Shown here piece after piece: positions 1 through 9,125 of a stretch of DNA of 64,000 nt. A program made the translations under genes and the position numbers. This stretch comes from Candidatus Villigracilis propinquus (lineage in GTDB: Bacteria; Chloroflexota; Anaerolineae; Anaerolineales; Villigracilaceae), in the NCBI GenBank assembly GCA_016714565.1, contig JADKDM010000037.1, positions 62,001 through 126,000 of the forward strand. Direction: 5' to 3'. A model generated the notes under the pieces. That model was given only the letters and a program-made list of their open reading frames with translations, was not told the DNA's origin and searched no databases. Numbering within the stretch: the stretch's first letter is position 1; the number at the start of each line of letters is the position of its first letter.

Positions 1-94
1 GGTTGTTAATGGACAATAGACCACGGTTAATTCACCATTATCTATCATCTACGTTCTGTCATCTAAAACCATAGCCAAAACCCTAATCTCAGCG

Positions 95-107
95 TACACT
101 TAAGCTA
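95..107 (+). promoter_or_regulatory. -10-like box, leaderless start
   Basis: TACACT at 95-100 ends seven bases before the ATG at 108, leaving no room for a Shine-Dalgarno site, so the mRNA probably begins at or next to the start codon. No convincing -35 box is visible. The rest of 1-94 is low-complexity and holds no gene I can support. Confidence 0.35.
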
Positions 108-1388
108 ATGACATTACAAATATCGTTGCAAAAACTACACGACCCCTGGGTGGAACGCATCTCTCGCGAACTGGCGAGCGGTGAAGGTGTTCGTGCTGGT
201 TTCTCCGAACAACTCGTGCGCTTTTACGAACTGCTCGAACAAACCGTGATGACAGGCGACACCGCCTGGCTTGACCCCATCCTTTACGATTGGGGACGTT
301 CGCCCACCGAAACAAATCTGGAGGAAGGCGATTACTACGTCTCCTTCGTGGTCAACCGCATGATCGCACTCACCATTGAAACCGCGCGCGATACCCTCAA
401 TAAGAAAGACGCGCTCGAATTGCTGGCTGCTGTCATCCCCATCCTCACTCACAGCTTGAGCGTCGTTGTCCGCTACGAAATGGAAACCCGCGTCGCGCAC
501 ATCTCCAACGAGCTCGGTAAAACTCAGGAAAAATTGCAGCAGCTTGACCGCAACAAATCCAACTTTATTTCCGTGGCTGCGCATGAACTCAAAACCCCGC
601 TGACCCTCATCGAAGGCTACACTTCCATGATGGTGGATGTTGCCCAAAGTTCCGAAGAGCCGCAAATGGCCAACTATCTCAATGGCGTTGAAACAGGCAT
701 CCACCGACTGCGCCACATCATCGACGACATGATCGACGTCTCATTGATCGACAACAACCTGCTCACCTTGAACTTCCAACCCGTGTGGGTAAGCCACATG
801 TTCAACCTGCTCTTCAATGAATTAAAGAAGACCGTGGACGAACGAAAGCAAACCCTCACCATTAAATCATTTGAGGGTAGTGAGATCATGATCTATGCAG
901 ACTCGGAACGCCTGTACCAGGCTCTGCACAATGTGGTCTCCAATGCCATCAAATACACGCCAGACAATGGGACGATCACCATTAACGGACGCCTGTTACC
1001 GGGCTTCGTTGAGATCATCGTCGCGGACACAGGCATCGGAATCTCGCCCGAACATCAGGCCATTATCTTCGAGAAGTTCGGCCAACTTGGTCGCACCGAC
1101 CTGCACTCCAGCGGTAAGACAAAATTCAAGGGTGGTGGACCCGGTTTGGGCCTCCCAATTACCCGCGGAATCATCGAAGCGCATGGAGGTACGATCTGGG
1201 TGGAATCCGAAGGCCACGACGAAGTAAAATTAAACGGTTCGAAATTCCACATCCTGCTCCCAACACGCACGGAACCGACAGACCCCAGCATGACCAAATT
1301 CTTTGGTCAATTTGAAGTGAACAAGAAAGATGTAGAAACGGAATCCAGTGTCAAAGAAACTCCCCCAACCAACAACCCAGCCGCGTGA
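108..1388 (+). CDS. Sensor histidine kinase, cytoplasmic
   Basis: A 426-residue two-component kinase. Residues 1-150 are mostly helical with no membrane segment and no domain I can name; they end in a coiled coil. The HisKA phospho-acceptor box AAHELKTPL has its histidine at about residue 159. The ATPase domain follows, with the N box (NAIKYTPDNG), the G1 box DTGIGIS and the G2 region GGGPGLGLPI. No receiver domain or partner regulator is adjacent. Its 3' end overlaps the start of hflX by 41 bases, so the two are probably cotranscribed. The input signal is unknown. Confidence 0.9.
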   Translation: MTLQISLQKLHDPWVERISRELASGEGVRAGFSEQLVRFYELLEQTVMTGDTAWLDPILYDWGRSPTETNLEEGDYYVSFVVNRMIALTIETARDTLNKKDALELLAAVIPILTHSLSVVVRYEMETRVAHISNELGKTQEKLQQLDRNKSNFISVAAHELKTPLTLIEGYTSMMVDVAQSSEEPQMANYLNGVETGIHRLRHIIDDMIDVSLIDNNLLTLNFQPVWVSHMFNLLFNELKKTVDERKQTLTIKSFEGSEIMIYADSERLYQALHNVVSNAIKYTPDNGTITINGRLLPGFVEIIVADTGIGISPEHQAIIFEKFGQLGRTDLHSSGKTKFKGGGPGLGLPITRGIIEAHGGTIWVESEGHDEVKLNGSKFHILLPTRTEPTDPSMTKFFGQFEVNKKDVETESSVKETPPTNNPAA

Positions 1389-2712
1389 GCGTGCCTTCCT
1401 CGTCGGCGCAGATATTCACGGCAGAAAACAGATCCTCACCCTCGAAGACTCGCTTGCAGAGTTAGCCTTACTGGCTGATACCGCAGGCGTGGACGTAGTC
1501 GGCGAACTCACCCAAAAGTTGCATGCTCCAAATCTGGCCACCTACATCGGCCCCGGCAAAGTAGAAGAACTTAAAGCGCTTGCTGAAGAAACCCTCTGCG
1601 AAGTAGTTATCTTCGATGATGAGCTTTCCCCGCGTCACCAGCGCGAATTGGAAAAAGCGCTCAAGACTATCCGCGTGATTGACCGCACCGCGCTCATTCT
1701 TGATATATTCGCACAACATGCTCATACAAAAGAAGGCATGCTGCAAGTGGAACTTGCCCAATACGAATACAACCTCCCGCGCCTCACCCGCGCATGGACA
1801 CATCTCGAACGTCAGGCAGGCGGCGGCGGCGGACGCGCTGGCTCCACGGGCGGTGTAGGTTTGCGCGGTCCCGGCGAAACCCAGCTCGAAGTAGACCGCC
1901 GCTCGATCCGCATGCGCATCTCGCACATCAAGGCTGAGCTTGAAAAAGTGGAAGCCCATCGCTTAAGATACCGCGCACAGCGCAAACGTTCGCGCATTCC
2001 AACCGTAGCCATCGTCGGTTATACCAACGCAGGTAAATCCACCCTGCTCAACCGCCTCTCCAAAGCGGATGTGTATGCCGCCGACCAACTCTTCGCCACC
2101 CTCGATCCCACCACCCGCCGAGTCCAACTCCCCGGCGATGAACTCGCTCTCATCACAGACACGGTCGGCTTCATTCAAAAACTGCCCACCGCCCTCATTG
2201 CCGCCTTTCATGCCACACTCGAAGAGATTGCCGAAGCCGACCTGCTCCTGCACGTCGTGGATATTTCACACCCCAACGCGCTGGGACAATTTCAGGCCGT
2301 TCAGGAAACCTTGGATGAGATTGACGCGAGTCACATCCCGATGATCACGGCTTTGAACAAGGCAGACCTATTGAGAAACCCCGAAAACGCCCGCGAAGTG
2401 TTGAAGGAATTCCCAAAATCGATCTCCATCTCTGCAATGACGGGCGAAGGCATTCCCGATCTTCTCCACCTTATGCGCGAAGAACTGTTCGAATCGTATT
2501 CTCCCATCCATGTGCGACTGCCATACAAACAAGGCGCGCTCATTTCTCTCTTCCATGAGCTTGGTCAGGTGGAGCGTGTAGAACATGAGCGCGGCGGCGT
2601 GGTCATGCATGGCCGCATTCCCGGCAGGCTGCTCGCGCAATTTTCCCCCTGGCATGCAAATGCCAACCCCGCACCTGAAGGCGTCGAGGGCAACGATATG
2701 GAGGAAGTATGA
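1348..2712 (+). CDS. hflX: GTPase HflX
   Basis: A ribosome-associated GTPase that splits or rescues stalled 70S ribosomes in well-studied bacteria. The N-terminal HflX domain (about residues 15-190) ends in the glycine-rich stretch GGGGGRAGSTGG and GPGETQLE. The G domain has the P-loop GYTNAGKST, switch FATLDPTTRR, DTVGF and NKAD. At 454 residues it has the usual length. The start is GTG at 1348, inside the end of the upstream kinase gene; no in-frame ATG fits the conserved N-terminus better. The stop overlaps the next start in an ATGA. Confidence 0.95.
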   Translation: MSKKLPQPTTQPRERAFLVGADIHGRKQILTLEDSLAELALLADTAGVDVVGELTQKLHAPNLATYIGPGKVEELKALAEETLCEVVIFDDELSPRHQRELEKALKTIRVIDRTALILDIFAQHAHTKEGMLQVELAQYEYNLPRLTRAWTHLERQAGGGGGRAGSTGGVGLRGPGETQLEVDRRSIRMRISHIKAELEKVEAHRLRYRAQRKRSRIPTVAIVGYTNAGKSTLLNRLSKADVYAADQLFATLDPTTRRVQLPGDELALITDTVGFIQKLPTALIAAFHATLEEIAEADLLLHVVDISHPNALGQFQAVQETLDEIDASHIPMITALNKADLLRNPENAREVLKEFPKSISISAMTGEGIPDLLHLMREELFESYSPIHVRLPYKQGALISLFHELGQVERVEHERGGVVMHGRIPGRLLAQFSPWHANANPAPEGVEGNDMEEV

Positions 2713-2912
2713 TCTCAAAGTTACTAGACCGCATGTCTGAATATCTGGCACATCGGAAAGGCCTGCTGCCTATCATCGGCATAATCCTCATCATCCTAAA
2801 TCTGATCGTTCAGTTTGTTTTTCCACAAAGCCCGCTCGCGTTCAGCAATATCTTCCTGCACTTCGGTTTGATCATCGCGATCTTCGGACTTATGCTGGCA
2901 TGGGCATTGTGA
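2709..2912 (+). CDS. Small two-helix membrane protein
   Basis: A 67-residue protein of unknown function. It has two hydrophobic helices (about residues 19-38 and 46-66) joined by a short polar turn, and a basic N-terminus. It starts in the ATGA overlap with hflX, so translation is probably coupled. A strong terminator lies 48 bases downstream, making this the last gene of the kinase-hflX unit. I do not recognise the family. Confidence 0.7.
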   Translation: MISKLLDRMSEYLAHRKGLLPIIGIILIILNLIVQFVFPQSPLAFSNIFLHFGLIIAIFGLMLAWAL

Positions 2913-2957
2913 AAGAGGCTGCAGAGTGCCGTTCCGCATGATCTAACTCAAAGATAA

Positions 2958-3000
2958 TAAAAAAACTTTCAGACTCCTAATTGGTCTGAAAGTTTTTTTT
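2958..3000. terminator. Bidirectional terminator hairpin
   Basis: Stem AAAAACTTTCAGAC pairs with GTCTGAAAGTTTTT around a nine-base loop, with an A-run before and a T-run after. It can end the hflX unit on the plus strand and the histidine kinase gene arriving on the minus strand. The rest of 2913-3165 holds nothing else I can support. Confidence 0.9.
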
Positions 3001-3165
3001 ATTCCATTTCAATCATGTTTCTAAGTCTATTTAAATTGATACGAGAAAATGCCACTTGTCGTCAGGCATTGCAAATATAGTTGACATATTATTACTTGTG
3101 ATCAGTATTTTTTACTCAGGTCGGCACCACGTTTAACCTCATTCAATTTCAAACATTGGCATATG

Positions 3166-5139
3166 TTAATCTTTTTCGTTTTTCGGCTCCCAAGGCAGAA
3201 TAGCCGTAAAACAACTACCCGTGCCAACTTCACTTTGTACTTCAATGCTCCCGCCATGCATTTCAACCATCTTTTTTACAAGTACCAAGCCCAGACCTGT
3301 ACCTTCATATTGACGGGAAAGCTTGCTATCCAATTGCACAAAGGGCTGGAATAATCTTGAAAGATTCTCGGCGCTGATTCCTATACCGCTATCCATGACT
3401 GAAAAGCGCATCACACGTGTTTTGGCATCTACTTGTACCTCCAACGTGACTCTGCCATATTGAGGAGTGAATTTAATCGCATTATTTAGCAAATTGAGAA
3501 GAATCTGCTTAAGATGTTTTTTGTCCACAAAAAGATTAAGACCACCCGGATGGGTCAATTCCATTTTTATGGATTTTTTCTCTGCAAACGGTTTGATAAA
3601 CTCAAGACTAGATATACAAATCTCATAAACATCAACATTCTCGGGAAAAAACTCAAGTCTTTCAGTTTGAATCTTGGATATGTCCAAGATATCATTAATC
3701 ACAGCCAAAAGATGTTCGCCTCCAGACTGGATCATTTGTATGGCGTGTTCTTGTCTTTCGTTCAAAGGCCCACGTAAACCTTCAATAAGTGTTTCAGAAA
3801 AACCCAAAATACTAATTAGCGGTGTTCGTAATTCATGACTTATCATCGCGAGGAATTCATCTTTGACATGGTTGGCATGGATAAGATCAATAGTGCGTTC
3901 TTCCACACGCTGTTCGAGAGTGGAATTGAGTAGTTTAATTTCTTCTTCCACCTGCTTCAGCTTGGTAATATCCAAAAGCAACGCCACGAAATAATCAACA
4001 GACCGGTCTGGATGGCGCAAGCATTGAACAGCCATATGGGTATGGATACTACGCCCTTCCTTATGAATAAAACGTTTCTCGATGGTATAACCATCAATCT
4101 CGCCTGCCATGACACGATTGAATTGTTCCATATCAACAGCAATATCTTCAGGATGGGTAAGTTCATCCCAAGTCATCTGCATCAATTCATCTTTGGCATA
4201 CCCGAGCATGTCACATAATCCAGAATTGACATTCAGCCAGCTTTTGTGAGGTGAGGTGATAGCCCGTCCGCCCAAGGGTAGTTCAAAGTAACTGCGGAAA
4301 CGCGACTCACTCTCGCGCAAGGCATCCTCTACCTGCTTACGGTCGGTAATGTTGATCGAGTTGACCATAACTTGCACAACATTACCGACCGCATTGCGAA
4401 TGGGTTGAAGATTTAGGTGCCACCAACTAGTTCGATTGCCCACATGCTCTCGGAAATCCCCCGACATACCCAGTCCAGTTGTAAAGACCCGTCGGACTTG
4501 TTCCAGTTGCCAATTGGCAATACGTGTGGGATATAGATCATGCAAGCGCTTACCAATAATATCTTGTGTCGTGCCGGAGCCGGTAATTGACCCAACGCTG
4601 ACCAAATTCACATAATGATGTACCCCTTCAAAATCAATCACCATAATATTACCCTCCTGACTGTCGAGCAAACTGCGAAATTTTTCTTCGCTCTCATGCA
4701 ATTGTTTCTCCACTCGTTTGCGCTCGGCGATTTCCAACTCCAAATCATGATTAATTTGACTAAGAGCAGCGGTGCGTTCCTGAACTTGAAATTCCAAATT
4801 TGTGTTAAGTTTACTTAAGTCCAAACGCATTTTGTTCAATCGTTTATTCACTATGACATGAATGACTACCAACACAAACATAAGCACAAAACCAATGGAG
4901 GCAAGGATTAAATTCGTTGACTGGTCCAATTGAAAAGAGGGCAGGGTGAGGATTGTTTTCTTAACTTGCATAAACTGCGCATTAAAAAATTCATTTACCC
5001 CCAACGGATACAAGAAGATGAAAACTGAGAAGGTCAGCAGAGTTTCCCCAACATTCTTTCGTAATAGGGATAGAAGTACCAATCTCTTTCTTGGTTTCAC
5101 GGCTTCCCTCCGATGACAGACGAAATATCTATCACACAT
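3166..5139 (-). CDS. Membrane-bound PAS sensor histidine kinase
   Basis: A 657-residue hybrid-free sensor kinase. Two membrane helices (about residues 33-52 and 78-100) bracket a short extracytoplasmic loop, followed by a coiled coil (about 105-150). Two PAS domains follow (first after EEKFRSLLDS, second after ESRFRSYFEL), each with a PAC-like end. Then come HisKA with ISHELRTPL and the HATPase domain with NNAIKFTPQ, DSGIGIS and GTGLGLVLV. The second PAS ends in a coiled coil leading into HisKA. No response regulator is adjacent. It is divergent from the pseudokinase gene at 5285. The first Met has no clear ribosome site, so the start is uncertain by a few codons. Confidence 0.92.
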   Translation of the reverse strand: MCDRYFVCHRREAVKPRKRLVLLSLLRKNVGETLLTFSVFIFLYPLGVNEFFNAQFMQVKKTILTLPSFQLDQSTNLILASIGFVLMFVLVVIHVIVNKRLNKMRLDLSKLNTNLEFQVQERTAALSQINHDLELEIAERKRVEKQLHESEEKFRSLLDSQEGNIMVIDFEGVHHYVNLVSVGSITGSGTTQDIIGKRLHDLYPTRIANWQLEQVRRVFTTGLGMSGDFREHVGNRTSWWHLNLQPIRNAVGNVVQVMVNSINITDRKQVEDALRESESRFRSYFELPLGGRAITSPHKSWLNVNSGLCDMLGYAKDELMQMTWDELTHPEDIAVDMEQFNRVMAGEIDGYTIEKRFIHKEGRSIHTHMAVQCLRHPDRSVDYFVALLLDITKLKQVEEEIKLLNSTLEQRVEERTIDLIHANHVKDEFLAMISHELRTPLISILGFSETLIEGLRGPLNERQEHAIQMIQSGGEHLLAVINDILDISKIQTERLEFFPENVDVYEICISSLEFIKPFAEKKSIKMELTHPGGLNLFVDKKHLKQILLNLLNNAIKFTPQYGRVTLEVQVDAKTRVMRFSVMDSGIGISAENLSRLFQPFVQLDSKLSRQYEGTGLGLVLVKKMVEMHGGSIEVQSEVGTGSCFTAILPWEPKNEKD

Positions 5140-5262
5140 GAGTTTGAGTTTATATCAGAATGTCAAACTCATCTTTATTGCAATTATATCAGCCGCCTGC
5201 ACAAAGATGCCATTCAATTCGGCTTATCCAACTTAATACTCAAAATCCCATTCTCATTTGCG

Positions 5263-5276
5263 GATAATAGTATAAA
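5263..5276 (+). promoter_or_regulatory. -10 region, leaderless start
   Basis: GATAATAG at 5263 and TATAAA at 5271-5276 lie just before the ATG at 5285, leaving no space for a Shine-Dalgarno sequence. Either hexamer could be the -10 box. No strong -35 box is seen. Confidence 0.45.
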
Positions 5277-5284
5277 ATCATTCC

Positions 5285-7264
5285 ATGCCAACTTTGTTGA
5301 GACAAACCCTGCTCAACCAATATCACGTTGAAGAATTCATTGCCCATACACCGTTGGGCGAACTGCACCGTGCCACAGATGAACGCAGCAACAAAGCGCT
5401 CGCGCTCACCCTGCTCCCCAAATCGATCTCCAACAACGCAGAGGCTTTCAAGGAACTGGAAACCAGAGCCAAAAAGATCCAATCCATTTCGCATCCAAAC
5501 CTGAAAAAGTTTTTGGGTGTCTTTCAAACCCCCACATTGGCTTTTCTGCTGGAAGAATGGGTTGACGGCCCGTCGCTGCAAACCGTTCTCACGCGCGCGC
5601 CGCTCAGCGTGGAGGAAGTCCTTGTCTATACCCAGGCAATTTGTAACGCGCTCGAAGCACTGCATAAACAAGGTTACTTGCACCTTCACCTCACCCCTGA
5701 CCTCATCCACATCAATAAGCAAGGCGAAATATTCCTCGGCGGCATTGCCTATGCTCAGGCTGCCAGCAAGCAGGTGGAAACCAAGCCGGGAAAACTCCCA
5801 CCACTGTATAACTCGCCGGAACAGATCGAAGGAAAAACACTCGGCAGTGCAGCCGATATCTACGCCCTTGCCACCATACTGTACGAATTGGTCACCGGTG
5901 TTTGGATCAACGGCAAACGCGCGCCAAAAACCAACGAAGCCATTTCCAGGGTTCATCTTGAACTATCCCCGCCCGCACCGATCTCCCTCAACCCAAACAT
6001 TCCAGACAACTTCTCGCGCATGATCCTTTGGGCGCTCCGTAAAAAACCTGAAGAGCGATTGAAGACCACAACAGAATTGCTTTCCTCGCTTGCGCTTGCC
6101 GCGCGGGTTTCTGTGGATAAAATTCCGCCTCGCATCAACCTGATAACTGCTCCTGTTACCTCAGCGATTCTTAGCGAATGGCAGTTCCTGCCGCCGCCCA
6201 AACCGAACATCCTTGCGGCAGACACACCCCCGCTGGAAGACCGCCTCGCGACCATTACCGCGCCCAAAAAGAAAAGTTCCCGCATCGGCATCATGCCTGT
6301 TTTTATATTTTTACTGACAGCTGGCTTTATCTCACTCTTTTGGTTCGTGCGCCCCACCGAGATCGTCACCCTCCCAACGCCAATTCAATTCACCCCCTTC
6401 GCGGCGGACTACACTCCCCCGCCCACCTTCACACCTCTCCCGAAACCCACCGACCCTCACGGCGGACGCATCGCCTTTACCTGCACGCGCGGAGACTACA
6501 ACCAGTTGTGCATGGTCAACCGCGACGGCAGTGACTTCACTCAATTGACGGACATGGAAGCCAGTAACTATTACCCCGTCTTCACACCGGATGGCGGCTC
6601 TCTTTTGTTTGCATCCAATCGCAACGGCGCATTTGACCTATATCTGCTGCTGTTCAGTGAAAAGCAATTATTCCAGATCACGGAAAATGTGGGTAATGTG
6701 GTTTCACCGGATTACTCCCCCGATGGACGCCGCGTCGTATTTGCAAACCGCGCAGGCGATGGGCCTACCTCAATCTGGATGGTGAATGCGGATGGACTGA
6801 ATCCACGGCTGGTGTACACGGGCACTGGTGAAATTGTGGCAACGGCTTGGTCACCTGACGGTGAGAGAATCGCCTATGCCATGTCGATGGGAATTCCGCA
6901 GGAGTATGAGATATTTACCATGGATGTGGATGGAAGAAATCATGTCCGCATTTCGCAGGAATTACAAGGCATTGGCGGCAGTTTGGACTGGTCTCCTGAT
7001 GGGAATTTTCTTTTGGTGTATGCAGGGCCGTTTGAAGACAAGAATATTTTCAAACTGGAAGTGCCTGGCGGCAAGGCAATTCAACTGACAGATGGCGGGA
7101 ACAATGCGGGCGCATCATATTCACCTGACGGCTTGTATATCGTGTTCAATTCCATGAGGAACGATGAGCAGGCCGACCTTTACATCATGCGCGCAGACGG
7201 GACGAATCAAGTGCAGCTGACAAATCATCCCGAACCGGATTGGGGTCCGAAGTGGGTGGACTAA
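5285..7264 (+). CDS. Pseudokinase-TM-beta-propeller protein
   Basis: A 659-residue membrane protein in three parts. Residues 1-275 follow a Ser/Thr kinase fold: SPEQ, DIYALATILYELVTG and the C-lobe helices are kept. The catalytic residues are lost: VAVK is LALT, HRDLKP is HLHLTP, DFG is LGG, and the glycine loop is absent. A single membrane helix (about residues 335-355) and a Pro/Thr linker follow. The C-terminal 270 residues contain about six PD40/TolB-type blades with SPDG or TPDG turns, presumably outside the membrane. It is probably a signalling scaffold rather than an enzyme. A 300-base spacer with its own promoter separates it from the next gene. Confidence 0.85.
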   Translation: MPTLLRQTLLNQYHVEEFIAHTPLGELHRATDERSNKALALTLLPKSISNNAEAFKELETRAKKIQSISHPNLKKFLGVFQTPTLAFLLEEWVDGPSLQTVLTRAPLSVEEVLVYTQAICNALEALHKQGYLHLHLTPDLIHINKQGEIFLGGIAYAQAASKQVETKPGKLPPLYNSPEQIEGKTLGSAADIYALATILYELVTGVWINGKRAPKTNEAISRVHLELSPPAPISLNPNIPDNFSRMILWALRKKPEERLKTTTELLSSLALAARVSVDKIPPRINLITAPVTSAILSEWQFLPPPKPNILAADTPPLEDRLATITAPKKKSSRIGIMPVFIFLLTAGFISLFWFVRPTEIVTLPTPIQFTPFAADYTPPPTFTPLPKPTDPHGGRIAFTCTRGDYNQLCMVNRDGSDFTQLTDMEASNYYPVFTPDGGSLLFASNRNGAFDLYLLLFSEKQLFQITENVGNVVSPDYSPDGRRVVFANRAGDGPTSIWMVNADGLNPRLVYTGTGEIVATAWSPDGERIAYAMSMGIPQEYEIFTMDVDGRNHVRISQELQGIGGSLDWSPDGNFLLVYAGPFEDKNIFKLEVPGGKAIQLTDGGNNAGASYSPDGLYIVFNSMRNDEQADLYIMRADGTNQVQLTNHPEPDWGPKWVD

Positions 7265-7454
7265 CTTTCTGCCAATGACCATGCCGGATGGTCGGAGTCG
7301 ATTTTCGGCGGAGTGTGAGGCGGTTTTGTCGTTCTTAAAATCGCAATGCTATTTTTGATGTCTGTATGACTGCATGGGTCATTTTATGAATTGCACGGGG
7401 AAAATCAGTAACAAATCATTAACAAAAAAAGTACATTTCGCATGACTTAAAACC

Positions 7455-7482
7455 TTTACATGCAGGGTGTTTAATGTATTAT
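7455..7482 (+). promoter_or_regulatory. Promoter of the SET-domain gene
   Basis: TTTACA at 7455-7460 and TATTAT at 7477-7482 are separated by 16 bases, about 80 bases before the SET gene. The rest of the 7265-7565 spacer is AT-rich with no ORF or hairpin I can support. Confidence 0.5.
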
Positions 7483-7565
7483 TGAAATATCAATGGCGTT
7501 TTTCGCGGCTCGACCACCGCGGAGGGCGCTGTTAATCTTTAATCCATGAAAAGGAAGTTATATGA

Positions 7566-8138
7566 ATGTCCAAGCAACCAAGTTCCTATCTGTCTTCTAG
7601 GGTGGAAGGCCGCCTGAAAGCCGACAAAAGCGGGAACAGCATTTTCGCCATTGAACCCATTAAAAAGGGCGAGTTAATTGCTGTTTTCGGCGGCGTTGTT
7701 TATGAATGGGAGACCTTTATCCACCTACCCGAACGTGAGCGCATGTTATGCATCCAGGTTGAAGATCGTCTTTTTCTGGTGCCGCGCCCCATTGGTGAGG
7801 GAGATTATGTCAATCACTCGTGCAATCCGAATGCAGGTCTTTCGGGCCAGATTGGGCTCGTTGCAATGCGAGACATTAAAATCGGCGAGGAAGTTTGTTT
7901 TGACTATGCCATGAGCGACACGATGGCGTATGATGAGTTTGATTGTTTATGCGGGGCATCCACATGCCGCAGCAAGGTTGGCGGTAATGACTGGCAGCGC
8001 CCTGAGCTGCAAAAACGTTACGCGGGCTTTTTTGCCCCACACGTCCAGCGCAAGATCGACGCGCAGCGCGCTTTCGAGCGCGCGATGAGCAAAGCGTCAA
8101 AGTTCACATCACCCATCAAAGCACCAGCGTACGAGTAA
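7566..8138 (+). CDS. SET domain protein
   Basis: A 190-residue protein with one SET domain, the fold of S-adenosylmethionine-dependent lysine methyltransferases. The N-terminal core is SGNSIFAIEPIKKGELI; the cofactor and active-site motifs are DYVNHSCNPN and GEEVCFDYAMSD. A post-SET zinc-type cluster CLCGASTCR follows. The C-terminal 45 residues are basic and helical. ATG at 7566 has AAGGAAG upstream; an ATG four bases earlier opens another frame and is not used. The substrate is unknown. The gene stands alone. Confidence 0.85.
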   Translation: MSKQPSSYLSSRVEGRLKADKSGNSIFAIEPIKKGELIAVFGGVVYEWETFIHLPERERMLCIQVEDRLFLVPRPIGEGDYVNHSCNPNAGLSGQIGLVAMRDIKIGEEVCFDYAMSDTMAYDEFDCLCGASTCRSKVGGNDWQRPELQKRYAGFFAPHVQRKIDAQRAFERAMSKASKFTSPIKAPAYE

Positions 8139-8160
8139 AGTAATTGGCAATGAAAAACAG

Positions 8161-8190
8161 CCCTCGGATTTTGCTATTTAGTCGAGGGAG
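8161..8190. repeat. Dyad after the SET gene
   Basis: CCCTCG and CGAGGG flank about 17 bases just after the SET gene. It could be a weak terminator, but there is no T-run. Confidence 0.3.
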
Positions 8191-8200
8191 TTAAAGAGAG

Positions 8201-8290
8201 AAAGCCTTCTGAGTAAAGTTTAGTTGTGAAACGAAACTTATGCAGGAGGCTTTCATGATTAAGGATAGCACGCAACTGGTACTGTTGTAA
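8201..8290 (+). other. Hairpin masking an SD and 11-codon ORF
   Basis: GAAAGCCTTCTGAGTAAAGT on the left arm pairs imperfectly with AAACTTATGCAGGAGGCTTT on the right arm. The right arm contains a perfect Shine-Dalgarno site (GCAGGAGG), followed by an ATG at 8255 that opens an 11-codon ORF ending in TAA at 8290. It may be a regulatory leader or the remnant of a lost mobile element. I cannot decide between these. Confidence 0.4.
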
Positions 8291-8342
8291 AAGTCATTAG
8301 CAGGTTGGATGAGTCTGGAACATCTTGCAATATTTCCACAAC

Positions 8343-8370
8343 TTGCATTTTTGCAAACAAGAGCTACAAT
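8343..8370 (+). promoter_or_regulatory. Promoter, leaderless start of regulator gene
   Basis: TTGCAT at 8343-8348, 16 bases, then TACAAT at 8365-8370. The ATG at 8377 is six bases after the -10 box. This decides the start codon against the upstream in-frame ATG at 8305 and predicts a leaderless mRNA. Confidence 0.6.
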
Positions 8371-8376
8371 CAGAGT

Positions 8377-9003
8377 ATGGAAACGAACAAAGGCTATTTA
8401 CTGGTCGTGGATGATATCCCTGATATCCTTGCCCTGCTGGACACCACCCTCAAATTCAAAGGATATCGAGTGGTGACCGCCCGCAACGGACTGGAAGCCT
8501 ATGAGATGATCCAAAAGGAACGCCCCGCACTCCTTGTCACCGACATCCTCATGCCGAAAATGGACGGCTTCAGCCTTGTCCACCGCCTGCGACTTGACCC
8601 CAACACCCGCACTCTGCCGGTCATCTTCCTCTCGGCAACCTACGTGGCCCCCGAAGACAAAGCCTTCGCCCTCACCATCGGCGCCACCCGTTTTCTGGAA
8701 AAGCCAGTCGTCCTCGAAGAATTCCTGCCGGTGATCGAAGAACTCCTCCACAAACCCGCATCACCGACCGTCCCCCTAAGCAAGGAGGATTTCCTCACAG
8801 GCTACCGCAAACGCCTTGAGGTCAAACTGGCTGAAAAGAACACCCAGATCACCCGCGCCGAAGGCCTGCTCAGAAGCGTATCCGAGCACGAGAAGGAAGG
8901 CTTTTCCATGTCTCTACGCATGGCAGTCAACGAACGTTCAGAGATCCTGCGCCTGTTGGATGAGATCGACCAGCGCCTCGCGAATAGAGACTCCAGCGTC
9001 TGA
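8377..9003 (+). CDS. Response regulator with helical tail
   Basis: A 208-residue protein. Residues 1-125 form a CheY-like receiver domain: the acidic pair is VVDDIPD, the phospho-acceptor is in LLVTDILMPKMDG, the conserved Thr/Ser is in VIFLSATYVA, and the lysine is in FLEKPV. The C-terminal 80 residues are charged and helical with no DNA-binding or enzymatic domain I can name, so output is probably by protein contact. The start at 8377 follows from the promoter position. It stands close to several orphan kinases but none is adjacent. Confidence 0.85.
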   Translation: METNKGYLLVVDDIPDILALLDTTLKFKGYRVVTARNGLEAYEMIQKERPALLVTDILMPKMDGFSLVHRLRLDPNTRTLPVIFLSATYVAPEDKAFALTIGATRFLEKPVVLEEFLPVIEELLHKPASPTVPLSKEDFLTGYRKRLEVKLAEKNTQITRAEGLLRSVSEHEKEGFSMSLRMAVNERSEILRLLDEIDQRLANRDSSV

Positions 9004-9038
9004 ACATCCCAATCACTGCATCTGCACCCATAATTACT

Positions 9039-9066
9039 CATCCCGCAAAGTAACACTTGCGGGATG
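9039..9066. repeat. Perfect inverted repeat after regulator gene
   Basis: CATCCCGCAA pairs with TTGCGGGATG around an eight-base loop. It resembles a 21-base palindrome found at 33096 and 58691. It has no T-run, so termination is uncertain. Confidence 0.6.
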
Positions 9067-9100
9067 TTGATTCTCACTACAAACATCCCCGCGCAGGACG

Positions 9101-9117
9101 TATAATCAAGATAGGAG
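9101..9117 (+). promoter_or_regulatory. -10 box and ribosome site
   Basis: TATAAT at 9101-9106 is followed by a strong AGGAGG at 9112-9117, eight bases before the ATG at 9126. This fixes the start of the next small gene. No -35 match is obvious. Confidence 0.5.
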
Positions 9118-9125
9118 GCCTGCTT

